60,307 nucleotides of DNA, taken from contig NZ_GL732463.1 of the NCBI RefSeq assembly GCF_000187585.1, positions 468,432 through 528,738 on the forward strand. The letters are read 5' to 3'. Under the pieces are notes generated by a model. That model saw only the letters and a program-made list of their open reading frames with translations. It was not told where the DNA came from and did no database searches. The position numbers were made by a program, and so were the translations under genes. This DNA is from Streptococcus peroris ATCC 700780 (GTDB taxonomy: Bacteria; Bacillota; Bacilli; Lactobacillales; Streptococcaceae). Of this stretch, positions 36,822-47,076 are shown piece after piece; the first letter of the stretch is position 1; every line of letters starts with the position of its first letter.

Positions 36822-37916
36822 ATGAGTAAATCATTTCATATTAACACAATTTTAGCACAAGCAGGGATTAAGTCTGATGAAGCTACTGGTGCTTTGGTGA
36901 CACCACTTCATTTTTCAACGACATATCAGCATCCAGAATTTGGTCAATCAACGGGTTATGACTATACGCGTACCAAAAACCCTACTCGTGCCAAAGCAGA
37001 GGAAGTCTTAGCGGCTATTGAATCAGCCCACTATGCTCTAGCAACTAGTTCTGGTATGTCTGCCATTGTACTAGCCTTTAGTATTTTTCCTGTTGGCAGC
37101 AAGGTTTTGGCTGTCCGTGATCTTTATGGAGGTTCTTTCCGTTGGTTCAATCAAATGGAGCAGGAAGGACGTTTCCACTTTACCTATGCCAATACAGAAG
37201 AAGAGTTGATTGCTGAGCTAGAAAAGGATGTGGATGTACTTTATATTGAAACACCAACCAACCCTTTGATGTTGGAATTTGATATTGAAAAATTGTCAAC
37301 ATTAGCTCATGCTAAGGGTGCTAAAGTGGTTGTCGACAATACCTTCTACAGTCCTATTTATCAACGTCCAATTGAAGAAGGAGCAGATATTGTCCTTCAT
37401 TCAGCGACAAAATACCTTGCAGGTCATAATGATGTTCTAGCTGGTGTGGTTGTGACAGATTGTGCGGATTTATACGAAAAACTCTTTTACAATCTCAATA
37501 CGACAGGGGCTGTTTTGTCACCATTTGATAGTTATCAATTGATTCGTGGACTTAAAACCTTGTCTCTTCGTATGGAGCGTTCAACTGCTAATGCTCAAGA
37601 AATCGTAGCATTTTTGAAACAATCGCCTGCAGTCAAAGAAGTCTTGTATACAGGACGTGGGGGAATGATTTCCTTTAAAGTAGCAGATGAGAAACGCATT
37701 CCTCATATCTTAAATACTTTGAAAGTATTCTCTTTTGCTGAAAGTCTGGGTGGTGTAGAAAGTCTCATTACCTATCCAACTACTCAAACTCATGCCGATA
37801 TTCCAGCAGAAGTGCGCCATTCTTATGGTTTGACAGATGATCTCTTGCGTTTGTCTATTGGGATTGAGGATGCTAGAGATTTGATTGAAGACTTGCGTCA
37901 AGCATTGGAAGGATAA
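36822..37916 (+). CDS. metB: Cystathionine gamma-synthase / O-succinylhomoserine (thiol)-lyase family
   Basis: A 364-residue PLP enzyme of the Cys/Met-metabolism family joining an activated homoserine to cysteine (or sulfide) in methionine synthesis. The PLP lysine lies in HSATKYLAGHNDVLAG (near residue 196), and phosphate and substrate contacts YDYTRTKNPTR and SSGMSA are present. The exact choice between synthase and lyase activity cannot be settled from sequence. GGAGG precedes the ATG, and TGGTACAAT near 36787-36795 is a likely extended -10. The C-S lyase gene follows after 4 nt, forming a two-gene sulfur amino acid operon. Confidence 0.88.
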   Translation: MSKSFHINTILAQAGIKSDEATGALVTPLHFSTTYQHPEFGQSTGYDYTRTKNPTRAKAEEVLAAIESAHYALATSSGMSAIVLAFSIFPVGSKVLAVRDLYGGSFRWFNQMEQEGRFHFTYANTEEELIAELEKDVDVLYIETPTNPLMLEFDIEKLSTLAHAKGAKVVVDNTFYSPIYQRPIEEGADIVLHSATKYLAGHNDVLAGVVVTDCADLYEKLFYNLNTTGAVLSPFDSYQLIRGLKTLSLRMERSTANAQEIVAFLKQSPAVKEVLYTGRGGMISFKVADEKRIPHILNTLKVFSFAESLGGVESLITYPTTQTHADIPAEVRHSYGLTDDLLRLSIGIEDARDLIEDLRQALEG

Positions 37917-37920
37917 GACT

Positions 37921-39084
37921 ATGGGAAAATATGATTTTACGACCTTGCCCAATCGTTTTGACCAACATACCTATAAATGGAAAGAGGCGGAGACTGACCG
38001 TGAAGTGTTGCCAGCCTGGATAGCAGATATGGATTTCGTGGTTTTGCCAGAAATTCAACAAGCCGTACATGACTATGCGGAACAATTAGTTTATGGCTAT
38101 ACCTATGCTAGTGATGGCTTGATTGAAGCAGTACAAAATTGGGAAAGAAGCCAACATGGCTATGACTTTAAAAAAGATGCCCTCGTTTTTATTGAAGGTG
38201 TTGTACCTGCGATTTCAGTAGCGATTCAAGCTTTTACCAAAGAAGGAGAAGCTGTTCTCATCAATACTCCGGTCTATCCTCCATTTGCTCGCACTGTTAA
38301 GCTCAATAATCGCAAACTGATTACGAATTCTTTAGTAGAAAAAGAAGGAATCTTTGAAATCGACTTTACCCAATTGGAAAAAGACTTTGTCGAAAAGAAC
38401 GTGAAACTCTATGTTCTCTGTAATCCCCACAATCCTGGGGGACGAGTTTGGGAGAAGGAAGTTTTGGAGAAGATTGGCCAACTTTGTCAAAAACATGGAG
38501 TCTTGCTAGTATCTGATGAGATTCACCAAGACTTGGCCCTCTTCGGGCATAAACATTATTCCTTTAATACGGTGAACCCTGACTTCAAGGATTTTTCAAT
38601 TATTTTAAGCAGTGCTACTAAAACTTTTAACATAGCTGGGACCAAGAACTCCTATGCCATTATTGAAAATCCTAAGTTGAGAGTCGCTTTCCAAAAACGT
38701 CAGCTTGCAAATAATCAGCATGAAATCTCAGGACTCGGATATTTGGCAACAGAAGCTGCTTATCGCCATGGGAAAGAGTGGCTAGAAGAACTTAAGGAAG
38801 TTATTGAAAATCATATCAATTATGTGGTTGATGTATTCGAAAAAGAAACAAAGATTAAGGTCATGAAGCCACAAGGGACCTACCTCATTTGGCTTGACTT
38901 TTCAGCCTATAATATTAGCGATGAAGAACTAAGAAAGCTCTTGAGAGACGAAGCCAAGGTTATCCTAAATAGAGGTTTGGATTTTGGTGAAGAGGGTACT
39001 CTCCACGCACGTTTAAATGTAGCTATGCCTAAAACCTTGCTAGAGGAAGTCTGTCAACGAATCGTAAAAGTTGTATCAAAATAA
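37921..39084 (+). CDS. MalY/PatB-type cystathionine beta-lyase (C-S lyase)
   Basis: A 387-residue fold-type I PLP aminotransferase-like enzyme cleaving cystathionine to homocysteine, pyruvate and ammonia; in oral streptococci the related enzyme releases H2S from cysteine. The PLP lysine is in SSATKTFNIAGTKNSY (near residue 234) and the N-terminal family motif LPAWIADMDFVVLPEIQ is present. The ATG at 37921 lies 4 nt after the metB stop, with GGAAGGA inside the end of metB. Together with metB it completes trans-sulfuration to homocysteine. Confidence 0.9.
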   Translation: MGKYDFTTLPNRFDQHTYKWKEAETDREVLPAWIADMDFVVLPEIQQAVHDYAEQLVYGYTYASDGLIEAVQNWERSQHGYDFKKDALVFIEGVVPAISVAIQAFTKEGEAVLINTPVYPPFARTVKLNNRKLITNSLVEKEGIFEIDFTQLEKDFVEKNVKLYVLCNPHNPGGRVWEKEVLEKIGQLCQKHGVLLVSDEIHQDLALFGHKHYSFNTVNPDFKDFSIILSSATKTFNIAGTKNSYAIIENPKLRVAFQKRQLANNQHEISGLGYLATEAAYRHGKEWLEELKEVIENHINYVVDVFEKETKIKVMKPQGTYLIWLDFSAYNISDEELRKLLRDEAKVILNRGLDFGEEGTLHARLNVAMPKTLLEEVCQRIVKVVSK

Positions 39085-39091
39085 ACAAAAC

Positions 39092-39132
39092 AATAGCCTT
39101 CTAAGACAAAAATATCTTAGGAAGGCTATTTT
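39092..39132 (+). terminator. metB operon terminator
   Basis: AATAGCCTTCTAAGA and TCTTAGGAAGGCTATT pair with one bulged G; the T-tract is short. Confidence 0.7.
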
Positions 39133-39180
39133 AATAGGGAGAATTATGATATAATAAAGGGATAAAGTAAAGGGGAAACT

Positions 39181-42100
39181 ATGGCTAAATTGATTCCAGG
39201 TAAACTTCGAATGGAGGGAGTAGAAGTCTACGAAACTGGTCAGATTAAAATTATGAAGGAGCAAGACAATCGCGTTTATGCGCGTGTAGCGGAAGAAGAA
39301 ATTCGCTATAGTTTAGACGATGATTTGATCTTTTGTGCATGTAGTTTTTTCCAAAAAAGAGGCTACTGTGTTCATTTGGCAGCACTGGAATATTATTTTA
39401 AAAATGACCACACAGGACAGGAAATCTTGCTCAATCTGGAGTCTAATCAGGAAGAGAAAGAAACTGTTGAGACACAGGTATCTATTGGAGGGAAATTTTT
39501 AGAAGCTATCCAGCTTCCAAATCAGTCTAATAAATATCAGCTTTCTGCTCAAGGGCAGGTTGAAGCGGGAACTAATCGTATTGTCTGGACTTTAAGGATT
39601 GGTCTTTTTGGACAAGAAAAGTTTTATGTGATTAGGGATATTCCGCTGTTCTTAAAAGTCATCGAAACTGCCAAACCTTACATGATTGGAAAATATTACG
39701 AGCCTTCATTGAGAGTTGAGCAATTTGATAAAGATAGCCAAGATGTCTTGAATTTCTTACGAGGTCTGATTGAGGAGAAAGAAGAGTACAATATCTTTTT
39801 CCCAAACCAAGGGCGACATCTCTATTTCCCTAAAACTTTTTTTGAGCAGGGCGCTAACCTACTGATGGGTTTAGACGTCTTTCAATTTGACCATCAATTG
39901 TCAAGTTATCATCATTTGATTTTTCAAGATTTTGATGGTCAAGTAGGTTTGTTTTCTTTTCGAATTGAAGAAAAACCTAATTATTATGAGATGGAAATTT
40001 TCGAACAGGAATGTCTCAATTTCTTTTATAGGGGACAAATTTTATTTTCTAAAGGAAATTTTTATCTTTTGTCAAAAAACCAGGCTATTTTATTAGATGA
40101 GCTCAAAAAAGTTCCTTTAGATTATAGTGGTCGAAAAATTTTACAGTTTGATACGAACGACCGAGATCTTTTAGCTTCAACCTTGTCCCAGTTTAAAGCC
40201 CTCGGGAAAGTAGAGGCTCCTGAGTCTCTTCAAATCCAGACTTTCCGTCCTTCATTTTACATGGATCGAGAAGAGGATGATTCCATTCGTTTGGACATGC
40301 AATTTCAGTATGAAACTTGCCTAGTAACCAATCGTAATGAACTAGAGAAACTGCCTTTTTCTAGTGATATTCATTTGGAAAAACAAATCTTTCAGCTAGC
40401 TCTTTCAGCTGGATTTGAAGCTGATTTTCGTTCATGGCGTCAAAGTTTGAAAGCTGATGCAGTCTATGCTTTCTTCCAAGAAATTTTACCAGCATTTGCA
40501 GCTCTCGGGGAATTAAAGATTTCTGAGAGCTTGCAGGAGCTTTATCAGGTTCAGAAACCTCAAGTATATATCTCTTCAAAGGGAAGTCTTTTAGAGATTC
40601 AATTTGATTTTCAAGATATAGATCAAGAAGAAGTCAATCGAGCTATGGAGGCTCTCGCTGCCAAACAGGACTATTATATTTCTTCCTCAAACCAGGTTTA
40701 TTATTTCGATGAACAGACTAAGCGCATTCGCAAGGAGTTAGAGGATTTGGGGATTGAAGAGATAGAGAGTGATTCTTTCCATGCACGCAAATCTTTAGCT
40801 TATACACTTTCTCATCTTTTTAAGGATCAGGATCAAGTTACTTTTACTGAAGAATTTCGAAATCTAGCACATGATTTGACTCATCCAGAGGATTTCCCGA
40901 TGAAACCTCTAGATATTCGAGCTCAACTCAGAGACTATCAGAAAAAGGGAATCCAATGGCTTCAAATGCTTCATCATTATGGGTTTGGAGGAATATTAGC
41001 AGATGATATGGGGCTTGGGAAGACCTTGCAAGCTATAACTTTTTTAAGTAGCCAGCTTCAAGAAAATAGCCGAGTCTTAATCCTCGCTCCGTCTGGTTTA
41101 ATCTATAACTGGACAGACGAGTTTCAAAAATTTGCACCAAATTTGGATGTAGCGGTTGTACATGGATTGAAACCTTATCGAGAGGCTATCTTAGCAGAAA
41201 AGCATCAAATTTATGTGACCAGTTATGCTACTTTCCGCCAGGATAGTGAGATTTATCGCGATTTATCTTTTGACTTTCTATTTCTAGACGAAGCTCAGGT
41301 GATGAAAAATGCCCAGACCAAAATTGCTAAAATTTTGAGGAAGTTTGTTGTCCCATCTGTCTTTGCTCTATCTGGGACCCCAATTGAAAATAATCTAGGA
41401 GAATTATGGTCTATATTTCAAATTGTCATACCAGAATTTTTACCAGCAAAAAAAGACTTTATGAAATTACCAGCTGAAAGGGTTGCCCAGTTTATCAAAC
41501 CTTTTGTTATGCGTCGTAAAAAAAAGGATGTTCTTACTGAGTTACCTGATTTGATTGAAGTAGTTTACAAGAATGAACTGGAGGATCAGCAAAAGACCAT
41601 CTATCTCGCACAATTACAACAGATGCAGGAACATTTAGGGAAGGTAACTGAGTTAGAATTTCAACGCAATCGTGTTGAAATATTAACAGGACTCATGCGT
41701 CTTCGCCAGATTTGTGACACTCCTGCACTCTTCATGAATGATTATCAAGGAGATAGCGGGAAGCTTGATAGTTTACGTGATTTGCTCAATCAAATTGGTG
41801 AAGCAAATCATCGTGTACTCATCTTCTCTCAATTTAGAGGAATGCTGGACCGAATTGAGCAGGAATTACCTCATATTGGCTTAACTTCCTTCAAGATTAC
41901 AGGCTCAACTCCATCACAGGAACGTCAAGAAATGACCAAGGCCTTTAATCAAGGAGAACGCGATGTTTTTTTGATTTCGCTAAAAGCTGGTGGTGTTGGT
42001 CTCAATCTAACTGGTGCGGACACCGTTATTCTGGTAGATCTATGGTGGAATCCAGCTGTCGAATCACAGGCTATAAGTAGGGCTCATCGCATGGGACAAG

Positions 42101-42279
42101 AGCAAGCTGTTGAGGTTTATCGTCTGGTGACTCGGGGAACAATTGAAGAAAAGATACAAGAGCTCCAGGAACAGAAAAAAAATCTAGTTTCAGAAGTCTT
42201 AGACGGAACAGAATCCCGTGGAAGTCTCACACTTGCTGAAATTCAAGAAATATTAGGAATTTCTGAAGCCAAGACTTGA
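39181..42279 (+). CDS. SNF2-family DEAD/DEAH-box helicase with SWIM zinc finger
   Basis: A 1032-residue Swi2/Snf2 (RapA/Rad54-like) ATPase. A SWIM zinc finger lies near the N-terminus (Cys52-x-Cys54-x8-Cys63-x-His65). A long SNF2-associated middle domain follows. The C-terminal motor has helicase motif I DDMGLGKT (near residue 608), motif II DEAQ, motif III LSGTPIENN and motifs V-VI (LISLKAGGVGLNLTGADTVI, AISRAHRMGQ). Such proteins translocate on double-stranded DNA and remodel protein-DNA complexes; the specific role in streptococci is unknown. AAGGGG precedes the ATG. Confidence 0.93.
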   Translation: MAKLIPGKLRMEGVEVYETGQIKIMKEQDNRVYARVAEEEIRYSLDDDLIFCACSFFQKRGYCVHLAALEYYFKNDHTGQEILLNLESNQEEKETVETQVSIGGKFLEAIQLPNQSNKYQLSAQGQVEAGTNRIVWTLRIGLFGQEKFYVIRDIPLFLKVIETAKPYMIGKYYEPSLRVEQFDKDSQDVLNFLRGLIEEKEEYNIFFPNQGRHLYFPKTFFEQGANLLMGLDVFQFDHQLSSYHHLIFQDFDGQVGLFSFRIEEKPNYYEMEIFEQECLNFFYRGQILFSKGNFYLLSKNQAILLDELKKVPLDYSGRKILQFDTNDRDLLASTLSQFKALGKVEAPESLQIQTFRPSFYMDREEDDSIRLDMQFQYETCLVTNRNELEKLPFSSDIHLEKQIFQLALSAGFEADFRSWRQSLKADAVYAFFQEILPAFAALGELKISESLQELYQVQKPQVYISSKGSLLEIQFDFQDIDQEEVNRAMEALAAKQDYYISSSNQVYYFDEQTKRIRKELEDLGIEEIESDSFHARKSLAYTLSHLFKDQDQVTFTEEFRNLAHDLTHPEDFPMKPLDIRAQLRDYQKKGIQWLQMLHHYGFGGILADDMGLGKTLQAITFLSSQLQENSRVLILAPSGLIYNWTDEFQKFAPNLDVAVVHGLKPYREAILAEKHQIYVTSYATFRQDSEIYRDLSFDFLFLDEAQVMKNAQTKIAKILRKFVVPSVFALSGTPIENNLGELWSIFQIVIPEFLPAKKDFMKLPAERVAQFIKPFVMRRKKKDVLTELPDLIEVVYKNELEDQQKTIYLAQLQQMQEHLGKVTELEFQRNRVEILTGLMRLRQICDTPALFMNDYQGDSGKLDSLRDLLNQIGEANHRVLIFSQFRGMLDRIEQELPHIGLTSFKITGSTPSQERQEMTKAFNQGERDVFLISLKAGGVGLNLTGADTVILVDLWWNPAVESQAISRAHRMGQEQAVEVYRLVTRGTIEEKIQELQEQKKNLVSEVLDGTESRGSLTLAEIQEILGISEAKT

Positions 42280-42325
42280 AAAATCAAGACTTTACGCTAT
42301 AATGGAGTATTGAAAGGAAATAAAA

Positions 42326-42918
42326 ATGAAGCACGAACGATTTCCAATAGTGTCAGATGATGAGATCATGCTGACTGAGATGCCATTTATGAACTTATAT
42401 GATGAGTCGGATTTGATTAGTAATATTAAGGGAGACTACCAGGATAAAAACTACTTGGAATGGTCACCAATTACTAATGATAAAAAGTCTCCGACTAATG
42501 TACAAAAAAAACTAACTGAAAAAAAGAAAAAACCTACGCTGAGCTTGCTCGTGAAGAAGCAAGAGCTGATTTGAAAAGGAAACGTTCAGCAAAGTATTTG
42601 ACTCAAGATGTTAGCTTTACAAAACGTCATAAACCTTCAAATAATGTAGTAAGACGGCCAAATCAGCCAACAGCTCCTTTCCAAAAGGAAAATTCTGGTG
42701 AACTTACAAGATACAGTGACAAGTTAGCGCAAAGCCATTATATTTTAGCTGAAATGGCTCCTCAGATACAACAAACAACCAAAGAAGAGAATCTGGGACC
42801 AAAGAAAAATAATTATGATTTTCTAAAGAAAAGTCAAATTTACAACAAAAAAGAAAATCAATCAGAAAAAGAACGTAAAATAGCTCAAGAATTAAACTTG
42901 ACAAGGATGACAGAGTAA
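42326..42918 (+). pseudogene. Frameshifted hypothetical gene upstream of murC
   Basis: Two overlapping frames look like one gene of about 198 codons split by a single missing base. Frame 1 (42326-42574) starts MKHERFPIVSDDEIMLTEMPF with a good AAAGGAAA site and becomes unnatural after the A-tract. Frame 2 (to 42918) has no ATG or ribosome site but reads in frame upstream as KKEKTYAELAREEARADLKRKRSAKYL from about 42520. The switch falls in the run A7-G-A6 (about 42518-42531); one extra A restores a continuous, highly charged cytoplasmic protein. It could be a true frameshift, transcriptional slippage or a homopolymer sequencing error. Function unknown; murC starts 13 nt later. Confidence 0.75.
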
Positions 42919-42930
42919 AGGGGAAATAAG

Positions 42931-44265
42931 ATGGCAAAAACCTATCATTTTATCGGAATTAAAGGATCAGGAATGAGTGCCTTGGCTTTGATGTTGCACC
43001 AAATGGGGCATAAGGTTCAAGGATCTGATGTAGAGAAATATTACTTTACACAACGTGGCTTAGAGCAAGCAGGAATCAAAATTTTACCTTTTGATGAGAA
43101 AAATCTTCAAGGAGATTTAGAGATTATCGCTGGGAATGCTTTTCGCCCAGATAACAACGTAGAAATTGCCTACGCAGATAAGAATGGGATAAGTTACAAA
43201 CGTTATCATGAGTTCCTCGGTAGCTTTATGCGTAACTTTGTCAGTATGGGAGTTGCTGGTGCACATGGTAAAACTTCAACAACAGGGATGCTTTCTCACG
43301 TATTATCACATATTACTGATACGAGCTATTTAATTGGGGACGGTACAGGTCGTGGTTCTGAAAATGCCAAGTATTTTGTCTTCGAATCAGACGAGTATGA
43401 ACGCCACTTCATGCCATATCACCCAGAGTACTCTATCATTACCAATATCGACTTTGACCATCCAGACTACTTTACGAGCCTAGATGATGTTTTCAATGCC
43501 TTTAACGATTACGCAAAACAAATCACGAAAGGTCTGTTTGTATTCGGTGAAGATAAAGAGTTGCGTAAGATTACGAGTAATGCTCCAATCTATTATTATG
43601 GATTTGATGCTGAAAAAGACGACATTGTAGCCAGCAATCTTCTTCGCTCAACGACAGGCTCAACCTTCACAGTTCATCATCATGGAGAAAATCTTGGGCA
43701 GTTCCACATTCCTACTTTTGGTCGTCACAATATCATGAATGCAACAGCAGTAATTGGTTTACTTTATACTGCAGGCTTTGACATGGATTTAGTTCGCGAA
43801 CATTTGAAGACTTTTGGAGGAGTAAAACGTCGCTTTACAGAAAAAATCGTCAATGATACTGTTATTATCGATGATTTTGCACACCATCCAACTGAAATTA
43901 TTGCTACCTTAGATGCTGCGCGTCAAAAATATCCACACAAGGAAATTGTAGCTATTTTCCAACCGCATACCTTTACAAGAACCATTGCCTTGTTAGATGA
44001 ATTTGCGGATGCCCTAAACCAAGCGGATGCCGTTTATTTGGCACAAATTTATGGTTCAGCCCGTGAGGTTGATCATGGGGATGTTAAAGTGGAAGACCTA
44101 GCTAATAAGATTCATAAAAAACATCAAGTTATTACTGTTGAAAATGTATCTCCTCTTCTTGACCATGACAATGCAGTCTATGTATTCATGGGAGCGGGTG
44201 ATATTCAAACCTACGAATACTCATTTGAACGTCTCTTGTCAAATTTGACCAGTAATGTTCAGTAA
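42931..44265 (+). CDS. murC: UDP-N-acetylmuramate--L-alanine ligase
   Basis: A 444-residue cytoplasmic Mur ligase adding the first L-alanine to UDP-MurNAc. The N-terminal dinucleotide-like motif [17 protein letters not shown] site [12 protein letters not shown] (near residue 110), and the central and C-terminal Mur ligase domains ([24 protein letters not shown]) are present. AAAGGGG precedes the ATG. The acetyltransferase gene follows 8 nt after its stop. Confidence 0.96.
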   Translation: MAKTYHFIGIKGSGMSALALMLHQMGHKVQGSDVEKYYFTQRGLEQAGIKILPFDEKNLQGDLEIIAGNAFRPDNNVEIAYADKNGISYKRYHEFLGSFMRNFVSMGVAGAHGKTSTTGMLSHVLSHITDTSYLIGDGTGRGSENAKYFVFESDEYERHFMPYHPEYSIITNIDFDHPDYFTSLDDVFNAFNDYAKQITKGLFVFGEDKELRKITSNAPIYYYGFDAEKDDIVASNLLRSTTGSTFTVHHHGENLGQFHIPTFGRHNIMNATAVIGLLYTAGFDMDLVREHLKTFGGVKRRFTEKIVNDTVIIDDFAHHPTEIIATLDAARQKYPHKEIVAIFQPHTFTRTIALLDEFADALNQADAVYLAQIYGSAREVDHGDVKVEDLANKIHKKHQVITVENVSPLLDHDNAVYVFMGAGDIQTYEYSFERLLSNLTSNVQ

Positions 44266-44273
44266 GGAGTAAC

Positions 44274-44789
44274 ATGGAATTTCCAATTAATATTAGGGAA
44301 GCTCAGCATTCTGATATTGAACAAATTTGTTCGATACAGGAAGGGACTCTGAATTTCCAAGACAGACTAACTCAAGAAATACTAGAAGAACGTATCCGCA
44401 ATCATGCGGATACGTTTCTCTTAGCCAGCTTTGATAATCAGGTAATTGCTTATATCACTGCGACGACTATTACCGACTTTTCTTTACACAAATGGATTGT
44501 AGATAACAAAGGTGAGGATTCTATTAACGAAAACTCAACAATCATTGAAGAACTATCAGTACATCCAGACTTTCAGAAGCAAGGTTTTGGAACCTTGTTA
44601 CTTGCAAGTCTTAAGGAAGTTACCCGTCAAAAAAATAGTCCAGCTATTTATTTTCTCTGTAAAGATGAATTACTTTCTTACTTGGAACTGAATGGATTTA
44701 TAGAACAAGGGTTCATAGAAGGAGAAAGAAGCAGTGAAGATGCCTTTCTCATGTGTTGGGGAAATCCCTTTTATCAGGAGGAATTATGA
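44274..44789 (+). CDS. GNAT family N-acetyltransferase
   Basis: A 171-residue GNAT protein. The acetyl-CoA loop V-x-x-x-x-R/Q-x-x-G-x-G/A is seen as VHPDFQKQGFGTLLL (near residue 98), preceded by IEELS. The substrate is unknown. AAGGAG precedes the ATG. Its stop overlaps the start of a second GNAT gene (ATGA), so the two are translationally coupled behind murC. Confidence 0.85.
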   Translation: MEFPINIREAQHSDIEQICSIQEGTLNFQDRLTQEILEERIRNHADTFLLASFDNQVIAYITATTITDFSLHKWIVDNKGEDSINENSTIIEELSVHPDFQKQGFGTLLLASLKEVTRQKNSPAIYFLCKDELLSYLELNGFIEQGFIEGERSSEDAFLMCWGNPFYQEEL

Positions 44790-45280
44790 TTATTCGACCA
44801 GCTAGACTAGACGATTTAGACCGTATTTTAGAGATTGAATTAGACAATTTTTCGATAGAAGAAGCCATACCTCGCTCTGTTTTTGAAGCACATTTAAAGA
44901 AAATTGAGACCAGTTTTCTGGTGGCTGAAAAAGAAGGGGAGATTCTTGGCTATATTGAAGGACCAGTAGTCCCCAATCGTCACTTGCAGGACCAATCCTT
45001 TACAGAAGAAATAGAAGACCATAGTCATCAAAAAGGTGGTTATATATCTGTAACATGTCTGTCCATTACTAAGAAAGCCCAATCATTAGGACTTGGACGA
45101 AAACTCTTAACTGCCTTGAAAGAAGTGGCTTTTAAGTATGAACGCAAGGGAATCAATTTGACCTGCCACGATTACCTTATTGAATATTATGAAAAACATG
45201 GTTTTGTCAATGAAGGAAGATCTAAGTCGCAGTTTGCAGGGGAAGAATGGTATGATATGGTCTGGGAAAACAGGAATTAG
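44786..45280 (+). CDS. GNAT family N-acetyltransferase
   Basis: A 164-residue GNAT protein with IRPARLDDLDRILEIE at the start and the acetyl-CoA motif LSITKKAQSLGLGRKLL (near residue 93). The bulkier layout resembles serotonin/arylalkylamine-type acetyltransferases, but the substrate is unknown. AGGAGG precedes the ATG at 44786, which overlaps the previous stop (ATGA); the in-frame ATG at 44753 is inside the previous gene. Confidence 0.85.
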   Translation: MIIRPARLDDLDRILEIELDNFSIEEAIPRSVFEAHLKKIETSFLVAEKEGEILGYIEGPVVPNRHLQDQSFTEEIEDHSHQKGGYISVTCLSITKKAQSLGLGRKLLTALKEVAFKYERKGINLTCHDYLIEYYEKHGFVNEGRSKSQFAGEEWYDMVWENRN

Positions 45281-45362
45281 TTGATAGAATGGTATCTATG
45301 GTTGCTTTTCTTTGGTTTTTAAGATATAATATTAAGGATTATCAACAAGGAGGTAATTACCT

Positions 45363-47000
45363 TTGAGCGAACATTCAAATGAAGAAGAAAAATTAAGTTT
45401 TAAAGAAAAAATTCTACGTGACTTAGAGCAACAGAGAAAAGAGGCCACTAAATCAGAACAAACTGACGACCTCCTTTCAACTTTAGTCAATTCTTCTGAG
45501 TTAACTTCAGGAAAAAAAGAACCGAGCATATCTGATGAAGAGTTAATTGAAAAATCAGTTTCAGCTGTGGATCAGTTAATTGATAATGCACCAGTTGTTC
45601 CTCCACGTCCAACTATTACAGAAGAAGCTCCAGAAGAGGTTGTTGAGTCAGCTCAATCTATCTCAGAAAAAGAAGAAAAACATTCAATTCCAACAAAGGT
45701 GTCAGTTTCATACCGCACTCAGGATGCTTCACCTGAAGTGGATGAAACGGTAAAACCTGAATCAGATCAGGAAGAAACTACAACTGAAAATCCTGTTGAA
45801 GTAGACACAGAAGCGCCAGGACTTTCTAGAAGAAGTCATAGAGAGCCTGTGAAACCAATCAAGAAAAAGAAAAAATCCCACTTTAAAGGAATTTTAATGA
45901 CCATATTGGTATTGTTGATCTTACTTGGTGCTGGTGGGTTCTTTGGTCTCCGTTATGCTGAATCAGCTTTGCTACCTGTAGATCCAAGTTCTAAACAATA
46001 TGTGACTGTACAAATTCCTGATGGAGCTAATACTCAACAAATTGGTGAAACCTTGAAGAATTCTGGGTTAATTAAAAATAGTTTGGTATTTACCATGTAT
46101 GCCAAGTATAAGAATTACTCTGACTTAAAATCAGGTTATTATAACTTGAAAAAAAGTATGAGTACAGAGGAATTGATTAAAGCGCTACAAAAGGGTGGGA
46201 CACCAGAACCTCAAGAACCTTCCCTAGCAGAATTGACTATCCCTGAAGGTTATACTTTGGAACAAATTGCACAGACAGTTGGCCAACTTCAAGGCGACTT
46301 TAAGGAACCTTTGACTGCAAATGCATTTATGGCAAAAGTTCAAGATGAAAGCTTTATTACTAAAGAGGTTGCTAAATATCCGAACCTACTTGAAAGCTTA
46401 CCAGCTAAGGATAGTGGTGTCCGTTATCGTTTAGAAGGCTATCTTTTCCCTGCAACCTATACGATTAAAGAAAGTACAACTGTTGAAAGTCTAATTGATG
46501 ATATGTTGGCAGCTATGGATAAAAATCTATCTAATCACTATGCTACCATCAAACAAAAGAATTTAACAGTTAATGAGCTCTTAACGATTGCTTCTCTTGT
46601 TGAAAAAGAAGGTGCAAAAACAGATGATCGTAAGTTGATTGCTGGAATTTTCTATAATCGCTTGAATCTTGGTATGCCACTTCAAAGTAATATTGCCATT
46701 CTTTATGCAGAAGGTAAACTTGGTCAAAATATCAGTCTTGCTGATGACGCTGCTATTGATACTACTCTTGATTCACCGTATAACGTATATACAAAAGTGG
46801 GTCTTATGCCTGGTCCAGTTGATAGCCCAAGCTTAGATGCTATCGAATCAAGTATCAATCAGACTAAGAGTGATTATCTATACTTTGTTGCTAATGTTCA
46901 AGATGGTAAAGTTTACTATTCAACTACTTTAGAAGAACATAATCGAAATGTTCAAGAGCATATTAATGGTAAATTAAACCAGTCCAATAGCACAAACTAA
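45363..47000 (+). CDS. mltG: MltG endolytic transglycosylase
   Basis: A 545-residue YceG-family lytic transglycosylase that cuts nascent peptidoglycan strands outside the membrane. A long acidic, low-complexity cytoplasmic region (1-170) leads to one membrane helix (about 177-198). Then a LysM-like part (YVTVQIPDGANTQQIGETLKNSG) and the catalytic domain follow, with LTIASLVEKEGAK (catalytic Glu near 414) and FYNRLNLGMPLQSNIAILYA. The start is TTG: AAGGAGG lies 8 nt upstream and no ATG is near. It ends in an inverted repeat before greA. Confidence 0.93.
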   Translation: MSEHSNEEEKLSFKEKILRDLEQQRKEATKSEQTDDLLSTLVNSSELTSGKKEPSISDEELIEKSVSAVDQLIDNAPVVPPRPTITEEAPEEVVESAQSISEKEEKHSIPTKVSVSYRTQDASPEVDETVKPESDQEETTTENPVEVDTEAPGLSRRSHREPVKPIKKKKKSHFKGILMTILVLLILLGAGGFFGLRYAESALLPVDPSSKQYVTVQIPDGANTQQIGETLKNSGLIKNSLVFTMYAKYKNYSDLKSGYYNLKKSMSTEELIKALQKGGTPEPQEPSLAELTIPEGYTLEQIAQTVGQLQGDFKEPLTANAFMAKVQDESFITKEVAKYPNLLESLPAKDSGVRYRLEGYLFPATYTIKESTTVESLIDDMLAAMDKNLSNHYATIKQKNLTVNELLTIASLVEKEGAKTDDRKLIAGIFYNRLNLGMPLQSNIAILYAEGKLGQNISLADDAAIDTTLDSPYNVYTKVGLMPGPVDSPSLDAIESSINQTKSDYLYFVANVQDGKVYYSTTLEEHNRNVQEHINGKLNQSNSTN

Positions 47001-47026
47001 AATTATGTGGTTTTCCACATAATTTT
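46999..47026 (+). terminator. mltG terminator
   Basis: AAAATTATGTGG (46999-47010), TTTT loop, CCACATAATTTT (47015-47026), starting in the stop codon; the tail is only moderately T-rich, so some read-through to greA is possible. Confidence 0.75.
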
Positions 47027-47076
47027 GCTTTTAAAAGTAAATATTTATTTAAATAATTTAAAGAAAGTTGAGAAAA

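Noticed and set aside
42571..42918. Separate 115-codon gene starting at TTG
   Set aside because: It lacks a ribosome site, overlaps the previous frame, and its coding pattern continues upstream in frame to the poly-A tract; better explained as the 3' part of a frameshifted gene.
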